A stretch of DNA of 61,926 bases from Hymenobacter glacialis (lineage in GTDB: Bacteria; Bacteroidota; Bacteroidia; Cytophagales; Hymenobacteraceae): positions 1 to 61,926 of the forward strand of contig NZ_MDZC01000049.1 in the NCBI RefSeq assembly GCF_001816165.1, given 5' to 3'. The position numbers and the translations under genes are program-made. The notes beneath the pieces are model-generated. The model saw nothing but the letters and a program-made list of their open reading frames with translations. It made no database searches and was not told where the DNA came from. Of this stretch, positions 36,819 to 44,896 are shown piece by piece (within the stretch, counting starts at the first letter, position 1; the number at the start of each line of letters is the position of its first letter).

Positions 36819-37700
36819 ATGAGTGACTTGCACAATCCCCTGTTCGACGAAGAAAAAGAATTCCTAGAGCGGAAGAAGCTCGAGTACGAGCGCGCCCTGC
36901 GCGGCGACGTAGACCACATCAAGGACCAGTCGAAAACCGTGGGCAAGGTGGCCCTGGTGGGGGCTGGCCTGGCCGGTGGCATCTGGCTCATATCCAAGGC
37001 CTTCGGTGGAAAGAAGCGCAAGCGCAAATTCCGCAACGAGTTCAGCCAGGATGACAACGAGGCCGGTTGGGACGATTTCGGTTCCGACGACACCGCCGAT
37101 TTTGATGCCGACAACGGCTTTGGCAGCGAGTACTACACTGCTGGCAATGGCAAGCGCTACAAGAGCGTGACGCACAGTAAGTCAGCCTCGGCTTCGGCCC
37201 AGGTCTTTATGGACGAGGACGCTGACGAAAGCGACAATGACGACGATGCTGCCTTGGGAATTGCACCCGTTAATGGTGCAGCCAAGCTCAAGGCCGCCAG
37301 CCGCCAGGAGCACGAGCCCTCGCCGTTCGACACCGAAGATTTTGAGGACGACCCCTTCCAGGATTTGCCCTACGACGACAGCCGTCGCCTGCCCGCTTCG
37401 CATGCCTTCGACGAAGGAAACGGCCAGCTTGCCGCCCTGGCACCGCGCCAGCCCAGCATGGTGGCTGGTGTGTTGCAGTCCTTCCTGCAGTCCGACACCG
37501 GTAAGATATTGGTGGCCCAGGCGGCGGCTGTAGTGCTGGCCATGGTGACAAAAAAAGTGAGTGAGTTTTTCCCGGCCGACAAAAATGCCGACCTTGCGAA
37601 CTCCCCCGACCCCGCACCAGCCGATAACGGGTTTACTCCCGTCAATTCGCCCGCCACTCCCAGTTCCCCGGATGCGTTCACCCACTCCGCTTCTCTATGA
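36819..37700 (+). CDS. Acidic low-complexity protein with one membrane segment
   Basis: This is a 293-residue protein of unrecognised family. The N-terminus (NPLFDEEKEFLERKKLEYERALRGDV) is a charged helix. Residues about 44-62 (VGKVALVGAGLAGGIWLIS) form one glycine-rich membrane helix, followed by the basic patch GGKKRKRKFR. The middle is highly acidic and Ser-rich (DDFGSDDTADFDAD, DEDADESDNDDDA) and probably disordered. Near the C-terminus, LQSFLQSDTGKILVAQAAAVVLAMVTKKVSEFF is a second hydrophobic stretch (key core VAQAAAVVLAMV). The first 60 residues resemble a small YtxH-like anchor. It sits 6 bases after the holin-like gene, and its 3' end overlaps the start of the GGGP synthase gene by 29 bases, implying translational coupling. 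Confidence 0.75.
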   Translation: MSDLHNPLFDEEKEFLERKKLEYERALRGDVDHIKDQSKTVGKVALVGAGLAGGIWLISKAFGGKKRKRKFRNEFSQDDNEAGWDDFGSDDTADFDADNGFGSEYYTAGNGKRYKSVTHSKSASASAQVFMDEDADESDNDDDAALGIAPVNGAAKLKAASRQEHEPSPFDTEDFEDDPFQDLPYDDSRRLPASHAFDEGNGQLAALAPRQPSMVAGVLQSFLQSDTGKILVAQAAAVVLAMVTKKVSEFFPADKNADLANSPDPAPADNGFTPVNSPATPSSPDAFTHSASL

Positions 37701-38487
37701 TGAGCTCTGCACTCGCCAGCAGCAAGGCCGCAAGGCGCTGGCCGTGCTGCTCGACCCAGATAATTTAGACGAAGACAGTCTGTTACACCTGTTGCGCCTG
37801 AGCCAGGCGCATCCGGTTGATTACTTTTTCGTGGGGGGCAGCCTGGTGCTAAGTTCGCACCAGGCTGCCCTTATTGCGTTGATTAAGGAGCACTCCACGG
37901 TGCCGGTGCTGCTGTTCCCCAGCCACAGCCTGCACCTGGATGGCCCTGCCGATGGCGTGCTGCTGCTTTCGCTCATCTCGGGCCGCAACCCTGATTTTCT
38001 GATTGGCCAGCACGTGGTGGCGGCGCCGCGCCTGCGCGCCAGCGGCCTGCAGCTGCTGCCCACCGGCTACATGCTGGTCGAATCGGGCCGGCCCACCACG
38101 GCTTCCTACATGAGCGGCACCGCGCCGCTCCCTCACAACAAGCCCGGCATTGCCGCCTGCACCGCCCTGGCCGGCGAGCAGCTGGGCCTGAAGCTGATGT
38201 ACCTGGACGGCGGCAGCGGCGCCCAAAACCCCGTGTCGGCCGCCATGATTGCAGCCGTGCGCGAAGCCGTGATTGCTCCCATCATCGTGGGTGGCGGCCT
38301 CAATACCGGCGAAAAAGTGTACGCTGCCCTGGCTGCCGGGGCCGATGTGGTGGTAGTGGGCAACCATATTGAGGCCGAGCCGGAATTCCTGGCCGAAGCT
38401 GTTAGCGTAGTCGCCTCGTTCAATACCGCGGCAACTGCGGGTGCCGGCACCCAGGGCCCCGCTTCTGAAGCGGCATTCGCTTCATAA
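37672..38487 (+). CDS. Geranylgeranylglyceryl/heptaprenylglyceryl phosphate synthase (GGGPS/PcrB family)
   Basis: This is a 271-residue cytoplasmic TIM-barrel prenyltransferase that joins a polyprenyl diphosphate to glycerol-1-phosphate, the first committed step to ether lipids. The start is ATG 37672 (MRSPTPLLYDEL); the frame is open upstream, but that part only duplicates the overlapping gene. Family landmarks: ALLDPDN-type ALAVLLDPDNLDE at the first strand, DYFFVGGSL, VLLFPSHSLHL, SLISGRNPDFLIGQHV, LLPTGYMLVE, LMYLDGGSGA and the phosphate-binding IIVGGGLNTGE and ADVVVVGNHIE. The length fits the bacterial group II GGGPS proteins of Bacteroidota. Translation probably couples with the preceding gene. 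The exact prenyl length cannot be told from sequence by eye. Confidence 0.92.
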   Translation: MRSPTPLLYDELCTRQQQGRKALAVLLDPDNLDEDSLLHLLRLSQAHPVDYFFVGGSLVLSSHQAALIALIKEHSTVPVLLFPSHSLHLDGPADGVLLLSLISGRNPDFLIGQHVVAAPRLRASGLQLLPTGYMLVESGRPTTASYMSGTAPLPHNKPGIAACTALAGEQLGLKLMYLDGGSGAQNPVSAAMIAAVREAVIAPIIVGGGLNTGEKVYAALAAGADVVVVGNHIEAEPEFLAEAVSVVASFNTAATAGAGTQGPASEAAFAS

Positions 38488-38560
38488 AGAGGCTCCAGTA
38501 AAAACAGAAAGGCCCTTCTCGCATTGGAGAAGGGCCTTTCTGCTTTTACTGGAGCCTCTT
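38487..38560. terminator. Long hairpin shared by the GGGPS gene and the tRNA gene
   Basis: The arms 38487-38520 and 38527-38560 are 34 bases each with one mismatch, separated by a 6-base loop. The inner 15-16 bases (CAGAAAGGCCCTTCTC and its complement) followed on the minus strand by TTTTT form a classical terminator for the tRNA. On the plus strand it follows the GGGPS stop codon directly. The outer 11 bases of the right arm are the 3' acceptor strand and CCA of the tRNA, so the left arm is an inverted copy of the tRNA end. Confidence 0.85.
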
Positions 38561-38625
38561 ATTGGACTCGAACCAACGACCTGCTCATTACGAATGAGCT
38601 GCTCTACCAGCTGAGCTAAAGAGGC
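38553..38625 (-). tRNA. tRNA-Thr (anticodon CGU)
   Basis: Read on the minus strand, the gene begins GCCTCTTTAGCTCAGC and folds as a cloverleaf. The acceptor stem is GCCTCTT with AAGAGGC, the D arm is GCTC with GAGC, and the anticodon stem is GCTCA with TGAGC around the loop TTCGTAA (anticodon CGT, reading ACG). The T arm carries GGTTCGAGTCC. The discriminator base is T, and CCA is encoded at 38550-38552. The length is 73 bases without CCA. Confidence 0.95.
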
Positions 38626-38910
38626 GTAATTCCCAGCCAGCGTATTGGATGGGACTGCAAAGATAGGCACCACGCCGGAAGCCGCGCAACCGCTGTTCGG
38701 GAAAAGTTTGGTAACCCCTTTGTCGGGCCGGGCGTTTTGCTGCACAATCAACCCTTGGCTGTTGTGGAATTGCTGCGCGGGGTTGCGAGTACCGTGGACC
38801 GAGCGCTGCGGAATAAGTAGTTGCACCAAAATCAGTTCAAAATACGTTGCCAAACAGTACGTCTGCACGCGCTGGCTGTACCTTGCGGCGGCATTTACGT
38901 TTCTAGCTCC

Positions 38911-39168
38911 ATGCGTTTCTGGTTCATCCTCATTTTGGTTTTTATTGCGCTGCGCTACGTGCTGCCCATTGTGCTGCGGCTGGTGCTGGCGGGGTTTGTG
39001 CGCAAGCAGATGCGCAACGGCGGCTTTATGGCGCCGCCGCAGCAGCCGGGCCCGGTGGCGGTGCCCGGCGAAGTCCGGGTAGACTACGTGCCGCCCGCAG
39101 CCGCCGAAGCCGATAAGCCGCAGGGTTTCAAAGGTGGCGAATACGTTGATTTTGAGGAGATAAAATAG
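38911..39168 (+). CDS. DUF4834 small membrane protein
   Basis: This is an 85-residue protein starting at ATG 38911. One N-terminal membrane helix (MRFWFILILVFIALRYVLPIV) is followed by a short basic stretch, a Pro-rich linker and the acidic end GGEYVDFEEIK. The FWFILILVFIALRY-type start and the G-E-Y-V-D-F-E-E ending are what I know of DUF4834. The function is unknown. The gene is monocistronic, with its own terminator 28 bases after the stop. Confidence 0.8.
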   Translation: MRFWFILILVFIALRYVLPIVLRLVLAGFVRKQMRNGGFMAPPQQPGPVAVPGEVRVDYVPPAAAEADKPQGFKGGEYVDFEEIK

Positions 39169-39195
39169 CGCGCAAAGTTGCGCAAAGTAAAAATC

Positions 39196-39243
39196 AAGTC
39201 TCGCTAAGGGGAGTGCTCACACCCTGACGAGACTTCTTTTTTC
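39196..39243 (+). terminator. Rho-independent terminator after the DUF4834 gene
   Basis: The stem AAGTCTCG (39196-39203) with CGAGACTT (39228-39235) encloses a 24-base loop that can itself pair (AGGGG with CCCT). It is followed by CTTTTTTCC. It lies between the DUF4834 stop and the YfhO gene. Confidence 0.75.
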
Positions 39244-39306
39244 CTTCGCGTAACCCTGCGCGACTGTACCTTCGGGCACGTTTTTGTGTTTTCTAAAATC
39301 GCCCCG

Positions 39307-41895
39307 ATGGCTGCTGTTGCTTCTGCTTCTCCTATTTCGTCTGCGCCCTGGTGGCGGCGGGCTTTGCCGCACGTGCTGGCGGTGCTGTTTTTTGTGGTGC
39401 TGGCCAGCCTGTACTTCTCGCCTATAATGTTCGAGGGCAAGAGCCTGGCCCAGCACGACATCACCCAGTTTCAGGGCGGTGCCCACGAGGCCCAGGAGTA
39501 CGCCAAGGCCATGGGCCGGGAGGCGCTGTGGACGAATTCCATGTTTTCGGGCATGCCCACCTACCTCATCAGCCTGCACTTTCCGGGCGACTGGTCGGGG
39601 TACCTGCAAACCATTATGACCCTGGGCTTGCCCGCCGTGGTGGCCAATTTGTTTCTGGCGCTGCTGTGTGGCTACATTCTGCTGGTGGCGCTGGGCGTGC
39701 GGCCGCTCATAGCCGTGGCCGGTGCCGTGGCGCTGGGCTTTTCCAGCTACAACCTCGCCATTCTGGCCGCGGGCCACAACACCAAGAGCATTGCCCTGGC
39801 CTACGCGCCGCTGGTGCTGGGCGGCGTGCTGGTGGCCTACCGCCGCGATAAGTGGCTGGGTGCCGCGCTATTTGCCGTGGGCCTCACCCTAAACGTGCGC
39901 GCCAACCACCTGCAAATCACCTACTACTTGCTGCTGTTGATTGCCATTTTCGGCATCATGGAGCTGGTGGCGGCCTACCGCGCCGGGCGCCTGCCCGAGT
40001 TCTTTAAGCGCACGGCGTTGTTGGGCCTGGGCGCGGCGCTGGCCGTGGGCGTGAGCTTCGGCCGCCTTTACACCACCCTCGAATACAGCAAATACAGCAA
40101 CCGCGGCCGCACCGAGCTGAAAACCTCGGCGCCCACGGCTCCCGGCCAGGCCCCCGCAGCGGCTGCTGCCGACGAGAGCACGGGCGTGGACCGCGATTAT
40201 GCGTTCCAGTACAGCTACGGCGTGGGCGAAACCATTACGCTGCTCATTCCCAACTTCTACGGCGGCGCCAGCGCCATGCCGCTCGGCACCGATTCTAACC
40301 TGGCCAAGGCAGGCCTGCCGCAGGAGTACCTGGCCGGCATGCCCACCTATTGGGGCCAGCAGAGCTACACGGCCGGCCCGGTTTACATGGGTGCGGTGGT
40401 GTGCTTCCTGTTCATTTTGGGCCTGTTTGTGGTAGACAAGCGCACGCGCTACTGGCTGCTGGCCGGCACCATCCTGTCTATTCTACTGGCCTGGGGCAAG
40501 AACTTTGAGACGTTCAACTACCTGATTTTTGACTTGCTGCCGGGTTACAACAAGTTTCGGGCGGTGAGTATGGCGCTGGTAATTGCGCAGCTGGCTATGC
40601 CCATTCTGGGTGCCCTGGCGCTCAGCCGCGTGCTACGCCCCCGCACCGCGCCGCAGCCTGTAGTGCCGGCCGACGCGCAGCTGCACCCAGCTCTGGCCAA
40701 AGCGGTGAAGGCTGCTGGTACAACAGTGGCCGCTCCGGTATCGGGCGAGGCAGCGGCCTTGCTGCCCCAGGTGCTCTACGCGGGTGCCATCACGGCGGGT
40801 CTGTGCGTGCTGGCGTACCTGGCCAGCTTCAGCTTCGATTTTGCCGCCCCCATTGATGGGGAACTGACCAAACAGGGCTTCACGCCGGAGCTGCTCACGG
40901 CCCTGCGCGCCGACCGCGCCGACCTGCTGCGTAGCGACGTGTGGCGCGGACTGCTGTTCATTGGCGCGGCGCTGGGCGTGCTGTATTTTCATTTGAAGGG
41001 CAAGCTGAACACCATGCCAGCCGCTGCCATCATGGTGCTGCTGGTGCTGGTTGATTTGTGGGGCGTGGACAAGCGCTACCTCGGCAGCGACAAGTTCCAG
41101 CCCACCAGCATTGCGGCCAGCTTCCAGCCCACCCCGGCCGATGAGCTGATACTGCGGGACACCGACCTGAGCTACCGCGTGCTCAACCTGGGCAATCCTT
41201 TCAACGAAGCCCAGACGTCGTACTTCCACAAGAGCATTGGCGGCTACCACGGCGCCAAGCTGCGCCGCTACCAGGACCTCATCGAGCGCCAGATTTCCAA
41301 CAACAACCAGCAGGTGCTCAACATGCTGAACATGCGCTACCTCATTACCGGAGACCCCAAGCAGCCCGTGCAGCGCAACCCTGGAGCGCTGGGCAACGCC
41401 TGGTTTGTGCGGGAGGTGAAAACCGTGAACAGCCCCGATGAAGAAATGGCCGCCCTCAGCACGCTCAGCCCTGCCACCGAGGCCGTGGTGGACGTGAGCA
41501 AATTCGCCCAGCAAAAAGCAGCCACCTACGACGTGACTGGCTCCACCATCAAGCTGGTTGGCTACACCCCCGACGAGCTCAACTACCGCTACACCGCTAC
41601 GAATCCCGGCTTGGTGGCCTTCTCGGAAATTTATTATGCCGATGGCTGGCAGGCCTTTATCGACGGCAAGCCGGTGCCGCACATTCGGGCCAACTACGTG
41701 CTGCGCGCCCTGCAGGTGCCGGCCGGCTCGCATACCGTCAGCTTCAAGTTTGAGCCTAAGTCCTACGCCATCGGCAACGGGGTTTCGCTGGCCTCGAGCA
41801 TTGCCTTGCTGCTGGTGCTGGTAGGGGCGGGCGTGTACGCCTTCCGCCGCAAGCGCGTGGCCAATGTGCCGGTAGCCGCCGTGCCGGTGGCTTAG
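39307..41895 (+). CDS. YfhO-family polytopic membrane protein
   Basis: This is an 862-residue protein started at ATG 39307; an upstream GTG at 39286 is possible. About a dozen hydrophobic segments include the first at residues 18-35 (VLAVLFFVVLASLYFSPIMF) and a final helix near 830-850. The YfhO pattern is clear in SLAQHDITQFQGGAHEA and TNSMFSGMPTYLIS near the N-terminus and FSEIYYADGWQAFIDGKPV in the extracellular C-terminal domain. YfhO proteins are GT-C-like and implicated in glycosylation of teichoic acids or other cell-surface polymers in Firmicutes; in Bacteroidota the role is not settled. It is followed by an inverted-repeat element that may end transcription. Confidence 0.9.
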   Translation: MAAVASASPISSAPWWRRALPHVLAVLFFVVLASLYFSPIMFEGKSLAQHDITQFQGGAHEAQEYAKAMGREALWTNSMFSGMPTYLISLHFPGDWSGYLQTIMTLGLPAVVANLFLALLCGYILLVALGVRPLIAVAGAVALGFSSYNLAILAAGHNTKSIALAYAPLVLGGVLVAYRRDKWLGAALFAVGLTLNVRANHLQITYYLLLLIAIFGIMELVAAYRAGRLPEFFKRTALLGLGAALAVGVSFGRLYTTLEYSKYSNRGRTELKTSAPTAPGQAPAAAAADESTGVDRDYAFQYSYGVGETITLLIPNFYGGASAMPLGTDSNLAKAGLPQEYLAGMPTYWGQQSYTAGPVYMGAVVCFLFILGLFVVDKRTRYWLLAGTILSILLAWGKNFETFNYLIFDLLPGYNKFRAVSMALVIAQLAMPILGALALSRVLRPRTAPQPVVPADAQLHPALAKAVKAAGTTVAAPVSGEAAALLPQVLYAGAITAGLCVLAYLASFSFDFAAPIDGELTKQGFTPELLTALRADRADLLRSDVWRGLLFIGAALGVLYFHLKGKLNTMPAAAIMVLLVLVDLWGVDKRYLGSDKFQPTSIAASFQPTPADELILRDTDLSYRVLNLGNPFNEAQTSYFHKSIGGYHGAKLRRYQDLIERQISNNNQQVLNMLNMRYLITGDPKQPVQRNPGALGNAWFVREVKTVNSPDEEMAALSTLSPATEAVVDVSKFAQQKAATYDVTGSTIKLVGYTPDELNYRYTATNPGLVAFSEIYYADGWQAFIDGKPVPHIRANYVLRALQVPAGSHTVSFKFEPKSYAIGNGVSLASSIALLLVLVGAGVYAFRRKRVANVPVAAVPVA

Positions 41896-41924
41896 AGACG
41901 GTCTTAAAAATACCCTCACGCCCG

Positions 41925-42061
41925 CCTCACCCCCTAACCCCCTCTCCAAAAGAGAGGGGGAACTAGCCTTAGTCTCTAATATTCTTGTTTCTAAAGGGTA
42001 GGGTTGAAAAAGCTAAAAACTAGTTCCCCCTCTCTTTTGGAGAGGGGGCTAGGGGGTGAGG
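41925..42061. repeat. Inverted pair of 42-base hairpin repeats (CCTCACCCCCTAACCCCC family)
   Basis: The left copy (41925-41966) and right copy (42020-42061) are reverse complements with a single mismatch in 42 bases. Each also contains a hairpin of its own (CCCCCTCTCC AAAA-type loop with its complement). The 53-base centre is AT-rich. The right copy is the beginning of the downstream PLP-enzyme reading frame. The plan is the same as at 22223-22336, so this is a second member of that family. Confidence 0.9.
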
Positions 42062-43014
42062 TGGACGCGAGCGCAGCATTGTTCAACTCTGGAATCGTGG
42101 AGGAGCTTTTGCAGGAAATCAACGAGCCCATTGCGGACGCACATGGCGTGCGCCTGCTGCTGTGGCGCGATGATTTGGCGAACCCCGACCTGCCCGGCAA
42201 TAAGGCCCGCAAGCTGAAGTACAACCTGGCAGCGGCCCGGCAGCAGGGCCACCACACCCTGCTGACTTTTGGTGGTGCGTACTCCAACCACATTGCTGCC
42301 GTGGCCATGGCTGGCCGCCTGTTCGGCTTCAACACCATTGGCCTGATTCGGGGTGATGCGCCAGCGGAGGGCCACGAGCCGGCCCGTCTGAACCCCACCC
42401 TGGCCCAGGCCACGGCCGATGGCATGGCCCTGCACTACCTGGACCGCAGCAGCTACCGCCGCCGGGCCGAGCCGGAATTCCTGGCTGAACAGCTGGCGCG
42501 CTTCGGCCCGGCGTACGTGCTGCCTGAAGGCGGCACCAACGCGCTGGCCCTGCCCGGCTGTGCCGAGCTGGTGGCCGAAATCCGCCAGCAAACGAGTTTT
42601 GACGCTCTGGCCGTGGCGGTGGGCACGGGTGGCACCCTGGCCGGACTGGTCACAGGACTGGCTGAAACCGAGCGAGTCCTGGGCGTGGCAGCGCTGAAAA
42701 ACGGCGGTTTTCTAAAAGCCGAAGTAGATGCGCTAACTCATTTGGCGGCTGGGCGGGCTTTCAACAACTTCTCGCTGCATACGGACTACCACTTCGGCGG
42801 CTACGCCAAATACTCGGCGGAGCTTTTGGGCTTTATTCAGCAATTCCAAGCCCGGCACGGTGTTCTGCTCGACCCCATTTACACCGGAAAAATGATGGCG
42901 GGGGTGCTGGATTTGATTGGGAAAGGCTACTTCGCGCGGGGCAGTACGGTGGTCGCCGTTCATACTGGTGGGCTGCAAGCCTGGGCCGGCTGGGGGGAGA
43001 GGTTTGGGGAGTAG
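42004..43014 (+). CDS. PLP-dependent D-cysteine desulfhydrase/ACC-deaminase-like enzyme
   Basis: This cytoplasmic fold-type II PLP enzyme has up to 336 residues. The likely Schiff-base Lys is in LPGNKARKLKYNL, with the substrate loop TFGGAYSNHIAA, the PLP-phosphate loop AVGTGGTLAGLV and the closing GLQAWAG. These match D-cysteine desulfhydrase and 1-aminocyclopropane-1-carboxylate deaminase relatives; the exact substrate cannot be fixed. The start is unsettled. TTG 42004 would add 19 residues (KLKTSSPSLLERGLGGE) encoded by the right arm of the inverted repeat, whereas GTG 42061 or TTG 42079 would begin just outside it. The conserved part starts near VEELLQEINEP, so the shorter forms are more likely the ancestral protein. 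Confidence 0.88.
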   Translation: MKKLKTSSPSLLERGLGGEVDASAALFNSGIVEELLQEINEPIADAHGVRLLLWRDDLANPDLPGNKARKLKYNLAAARQQGHHTLLTFGGAYSNHIAAVAMAGRLFGFNTIGLIRGDAPAEGHEPARLNPTLAQATADGMALHYLDRSSYRRRAEPEFLAEQLARFGPAYVLPEGGTNALALPGCAELVAEIRQQTSFDALAVAVGTGGTLAGLVTGLAETERVLGVAALKNGGFLKAEVDALTHLAAGRAFNNFSLHTDYHFGGYAKYSAELLGFIQQFQARHGVLLDPIYTGKMMAGVLDLIGKGYFARGSTVVAVHTGGLQAWAGWGERFGE

Positions 43015-43022
43015 AGGTGCAA

Positions 43023-44183
43023 TCAGGCTGCTCTACCACGCCAATAGTGCTCCACTTCCAAGGCGGCCATGACAAAAACCAGAGGCAGAACCGGCGCTAG
43101 AAACCGTACGTCCCAGTCGTCGACGGTGAGCATAGTGATGGCCGTTTGCAGGAGGAAAATGCGGGCCAGGAACAACCGGCCGGGCCGCCAGATGCCAGCG
43201 CGCCGGGTAGCCAGAGCCGCCAGCACGTAGGCGGGCCACAGCACGGCCACGCCTACCACCCGGTGCGCCAGCGAATAGTGCGGCTTGAGGTAGCTGATGA
43301 AAACGAACAGCTTGCCCAGCATCAACCGACCCAGATAGATGGGGTTGTGCAGGGCGAAATACACCACCCGCGCCACCGGTCCGGTGCCCGGCGCCGGCAT
43401 ATCCAGCGGCTGGGCCTGGTGCACCGCCCAGAGCTGGTACTGGAAAATAAGCTCGCCGCGCTGGTAGGTATCCATCAGATAATAGGTGGCGAGCTGGTGG
43501 TTGAGCAGGCGCCAGAGCAGGGGCGAGAGCAGCACCAGCACCAGCAGCGCTAGGCGCCACAGGCGCGGGTTTGGGCGCCGCCGCAGGGCGTCTAGGCCCG
43601 CCAGCCCAGCGGCCAGGGCCACCATGAAGCCGTTGGGCCGGGCCAGCGCCGTTAAAATCAGCACCAGAATCAGCAGCGCCCAGTCCTTACGCCGGCCCTG
43701 CCGCACCCGGGTGAAAGCACCGAAGGACAGCGCCACCAGGCTGATAAACAACGACTCGGTGAGCAAAAAGACGTTGAAACGCTGGATGTCGGGCCAGGTG
43801 ATGAAGAGGAATGTGGCCAGCGCTGCCGCGCCGCACCGGCCGTCCGCCAGCCGCCGGGTGCCCCGGTAGATGGCCCGCGTGGCCAGCGCCGAAACGGCCA
43901 TTTGCCCCACCACGATGCCCCACCAGCCCAGGCCCAGCCACAGCCAGAAGCTCTGAAACAGCGGGTAGAGGATGTAGCGCAGGGTGTGGCCCGGCCCGAA
44001 GTGGCCGTGCTCGGCTATGGCGGCGGCGTAGCCGAGGTAGTGGCCGCTGTCGTTGACAAAGTGGGGGCCCCGGAACTGCGCCAAAAACGCCAGCTGCACC
44101 AGCACCCACAGCCCTGCTAGTAGCGCCGGGTGGTGCGGGCCCAGGCGCTGGCCGAGCAAACGAAACAGGGAAAGCAAATGCAT
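43023..44183 (-). CDS. Glycosyltransferase-family-39-like (GT-C) integral membrane protein
   Basis: The product has 386 residues, with the start at the ATG complementary to 44181-44183 (MHLLSLFRLLGQ); the frame is open further upstream across the neighbouring promoter region, without support. About nine hydrophobic segments alternate with short loops. The first loop has the acidic motif FVNDSGHYLGYA, the usual place of the catalytic Asp in GT-C enzymes that use lipid-linked sugars, and a later loop has YLMDTYQRGE. The last loop reads VDDWDVRFLAPVLP, close to the DxRF-LxP motif common near the end of such proteins. The acceptor and sugar are unknown. It diverges from the DUF4230 gene across 64 bases. 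Confidence 0.8.
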   Translation of the reverse strand: MHLLSLFRLLGQRLGPHHPALLAGLWVLVQLAFLAQFRGPHFVNDSGHYLGYAAAIAEHGHFGPGHTLRYILYPLFQSFWLWLGLGWWGIVVGQMAVSALATRAIYRGTRRLADGRCGAAALATFLFITWPDIQRFNVFLLTESLFISLVALSFGAFTRVRQGRRKDWALLILVLILTALARPNGFMVALAAGLAGLDALRRRPNPRLWRLALLVLVLLSPLLWRLLNHQLATYYLMDTYQRGELIFQYQLWAVHQAQPLDMPAPGTGPVARVVYFALHNPIYLGRLMLGKLFVFISYLKPHYSLAHRVVGVAVLWPAYVLAALATRRAGIWRPGRLFLARIFLLQTAITMLTVDDWDVRFLAPVLPLVFVMAALEVEHYWRGRAA

Positions 44184-44247
44184 GGGTTGCAAAGCTAGGG
44201 CACTGCCCGGCCCAACGCCGCGGCGTGGCACCCGTACTTTACCATAT

Positions 44248-44883
44248 ATGAACATCATTCGTCTTTTTCGCCGCCTGCTCCCGCTGCTTTTCCTGGTGGG
44301 GTTGGGGTGGTTTTTGTGGCGCCAGGTGGCCCCCACGCTAAGCACCTGGACCGGCCTGGCCGACCCCAACCCGCAAGTCACAGTGACGCACAACACCGTG
44401 CTCACGCAAGTGGAGGCCCTGGGCCGGCTGGAATTGGTGCGCTACCGCTTCAAGGACGTGGTGGAGTACAAGCGCCGCGCCTACCGGTTTTTGCCGGAGT
44501 CGAAGATAGCGCTGGTGGTGGCCGGCGAAGCCGTGGGCTGCATCGACCTGCGCAAGCTGAAGCCGCAGGACGTGGTACTGGAAGGCGACTCGGTGGTGCG
44601 CGTGTCCTTGCCCGCGCCCGAGCTGTGTACCTTCCAAATCAACCACAAGCAAAGCCGCGTGTTCAGCACCGAAAACGGACTGTTTCAGGATGCCGAGCTG
44701 GTAGACGAAGGCTACAAATACGCCGAGGCGCAGGTGCGCAACGCCGCCCTGCAGTCCGGCATTCTGGCCGAAACCCAGCGCAACGCCGAGCAGATTCTCG
44801 TGCCGCTGCTGCGTACCCTCACCGGCCGACGGGTGATATTGGGCCAACAGATGCAGTTGCCCAAACCCAGCCCCAAGCAGTAA
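44248..44883 (+). CDS. DUF4230 membrane-anchored protein
   Basis: This 211-residue protein starts at ATG 44248 with one N-terminal membrane helix (LLPLLFLVGLGWFLW). The globular part follows the DUF4230 pattern: TVLTQVEALGRLELVRYRFKD early, IALVVAGEAVGCIDLRKL in the middle and VSLPAPELCTFQINHKQSRVF, then a helical end YAEAQVRNAALQSGILAETQRNAE with key residues A-E-A-Q. DUF4230 is of unknown function and lies on the periplasmic or extracytoplasmic side, judging by the single anchor. It converges with the HEAT/cNMP gene 13 bases away. Confidence 0.85.
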   Translation: MNIIRLFRRLLPLLFLVGLGWFLWRQVAPTLSTWTGLADPNPQVTVTHNTVLTQVEALGRLELVRYRFKDVVEYKRRAYRFLPESKIALVVAGEAVGCIDLRKLKPQDVVLEGDSVVRVSLPAPELCTFQINHKQSRVFSTENGLFQDAELVDEGYKYAEAQVRNAALQSGILAETQRNAEQILVPLLRTLTGRRVILGQQMQLPKPSPKQ

Positions 44884-44896
44884 GAGTGGCCCACGG

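Noticed and set aside
38487..38560. Genomic-island attachment site at the tRNA
   Set aside because: The duplicated tRNA end is inverted and only 6 bases from its partner. There is no integrase and no second direct copy in the window.
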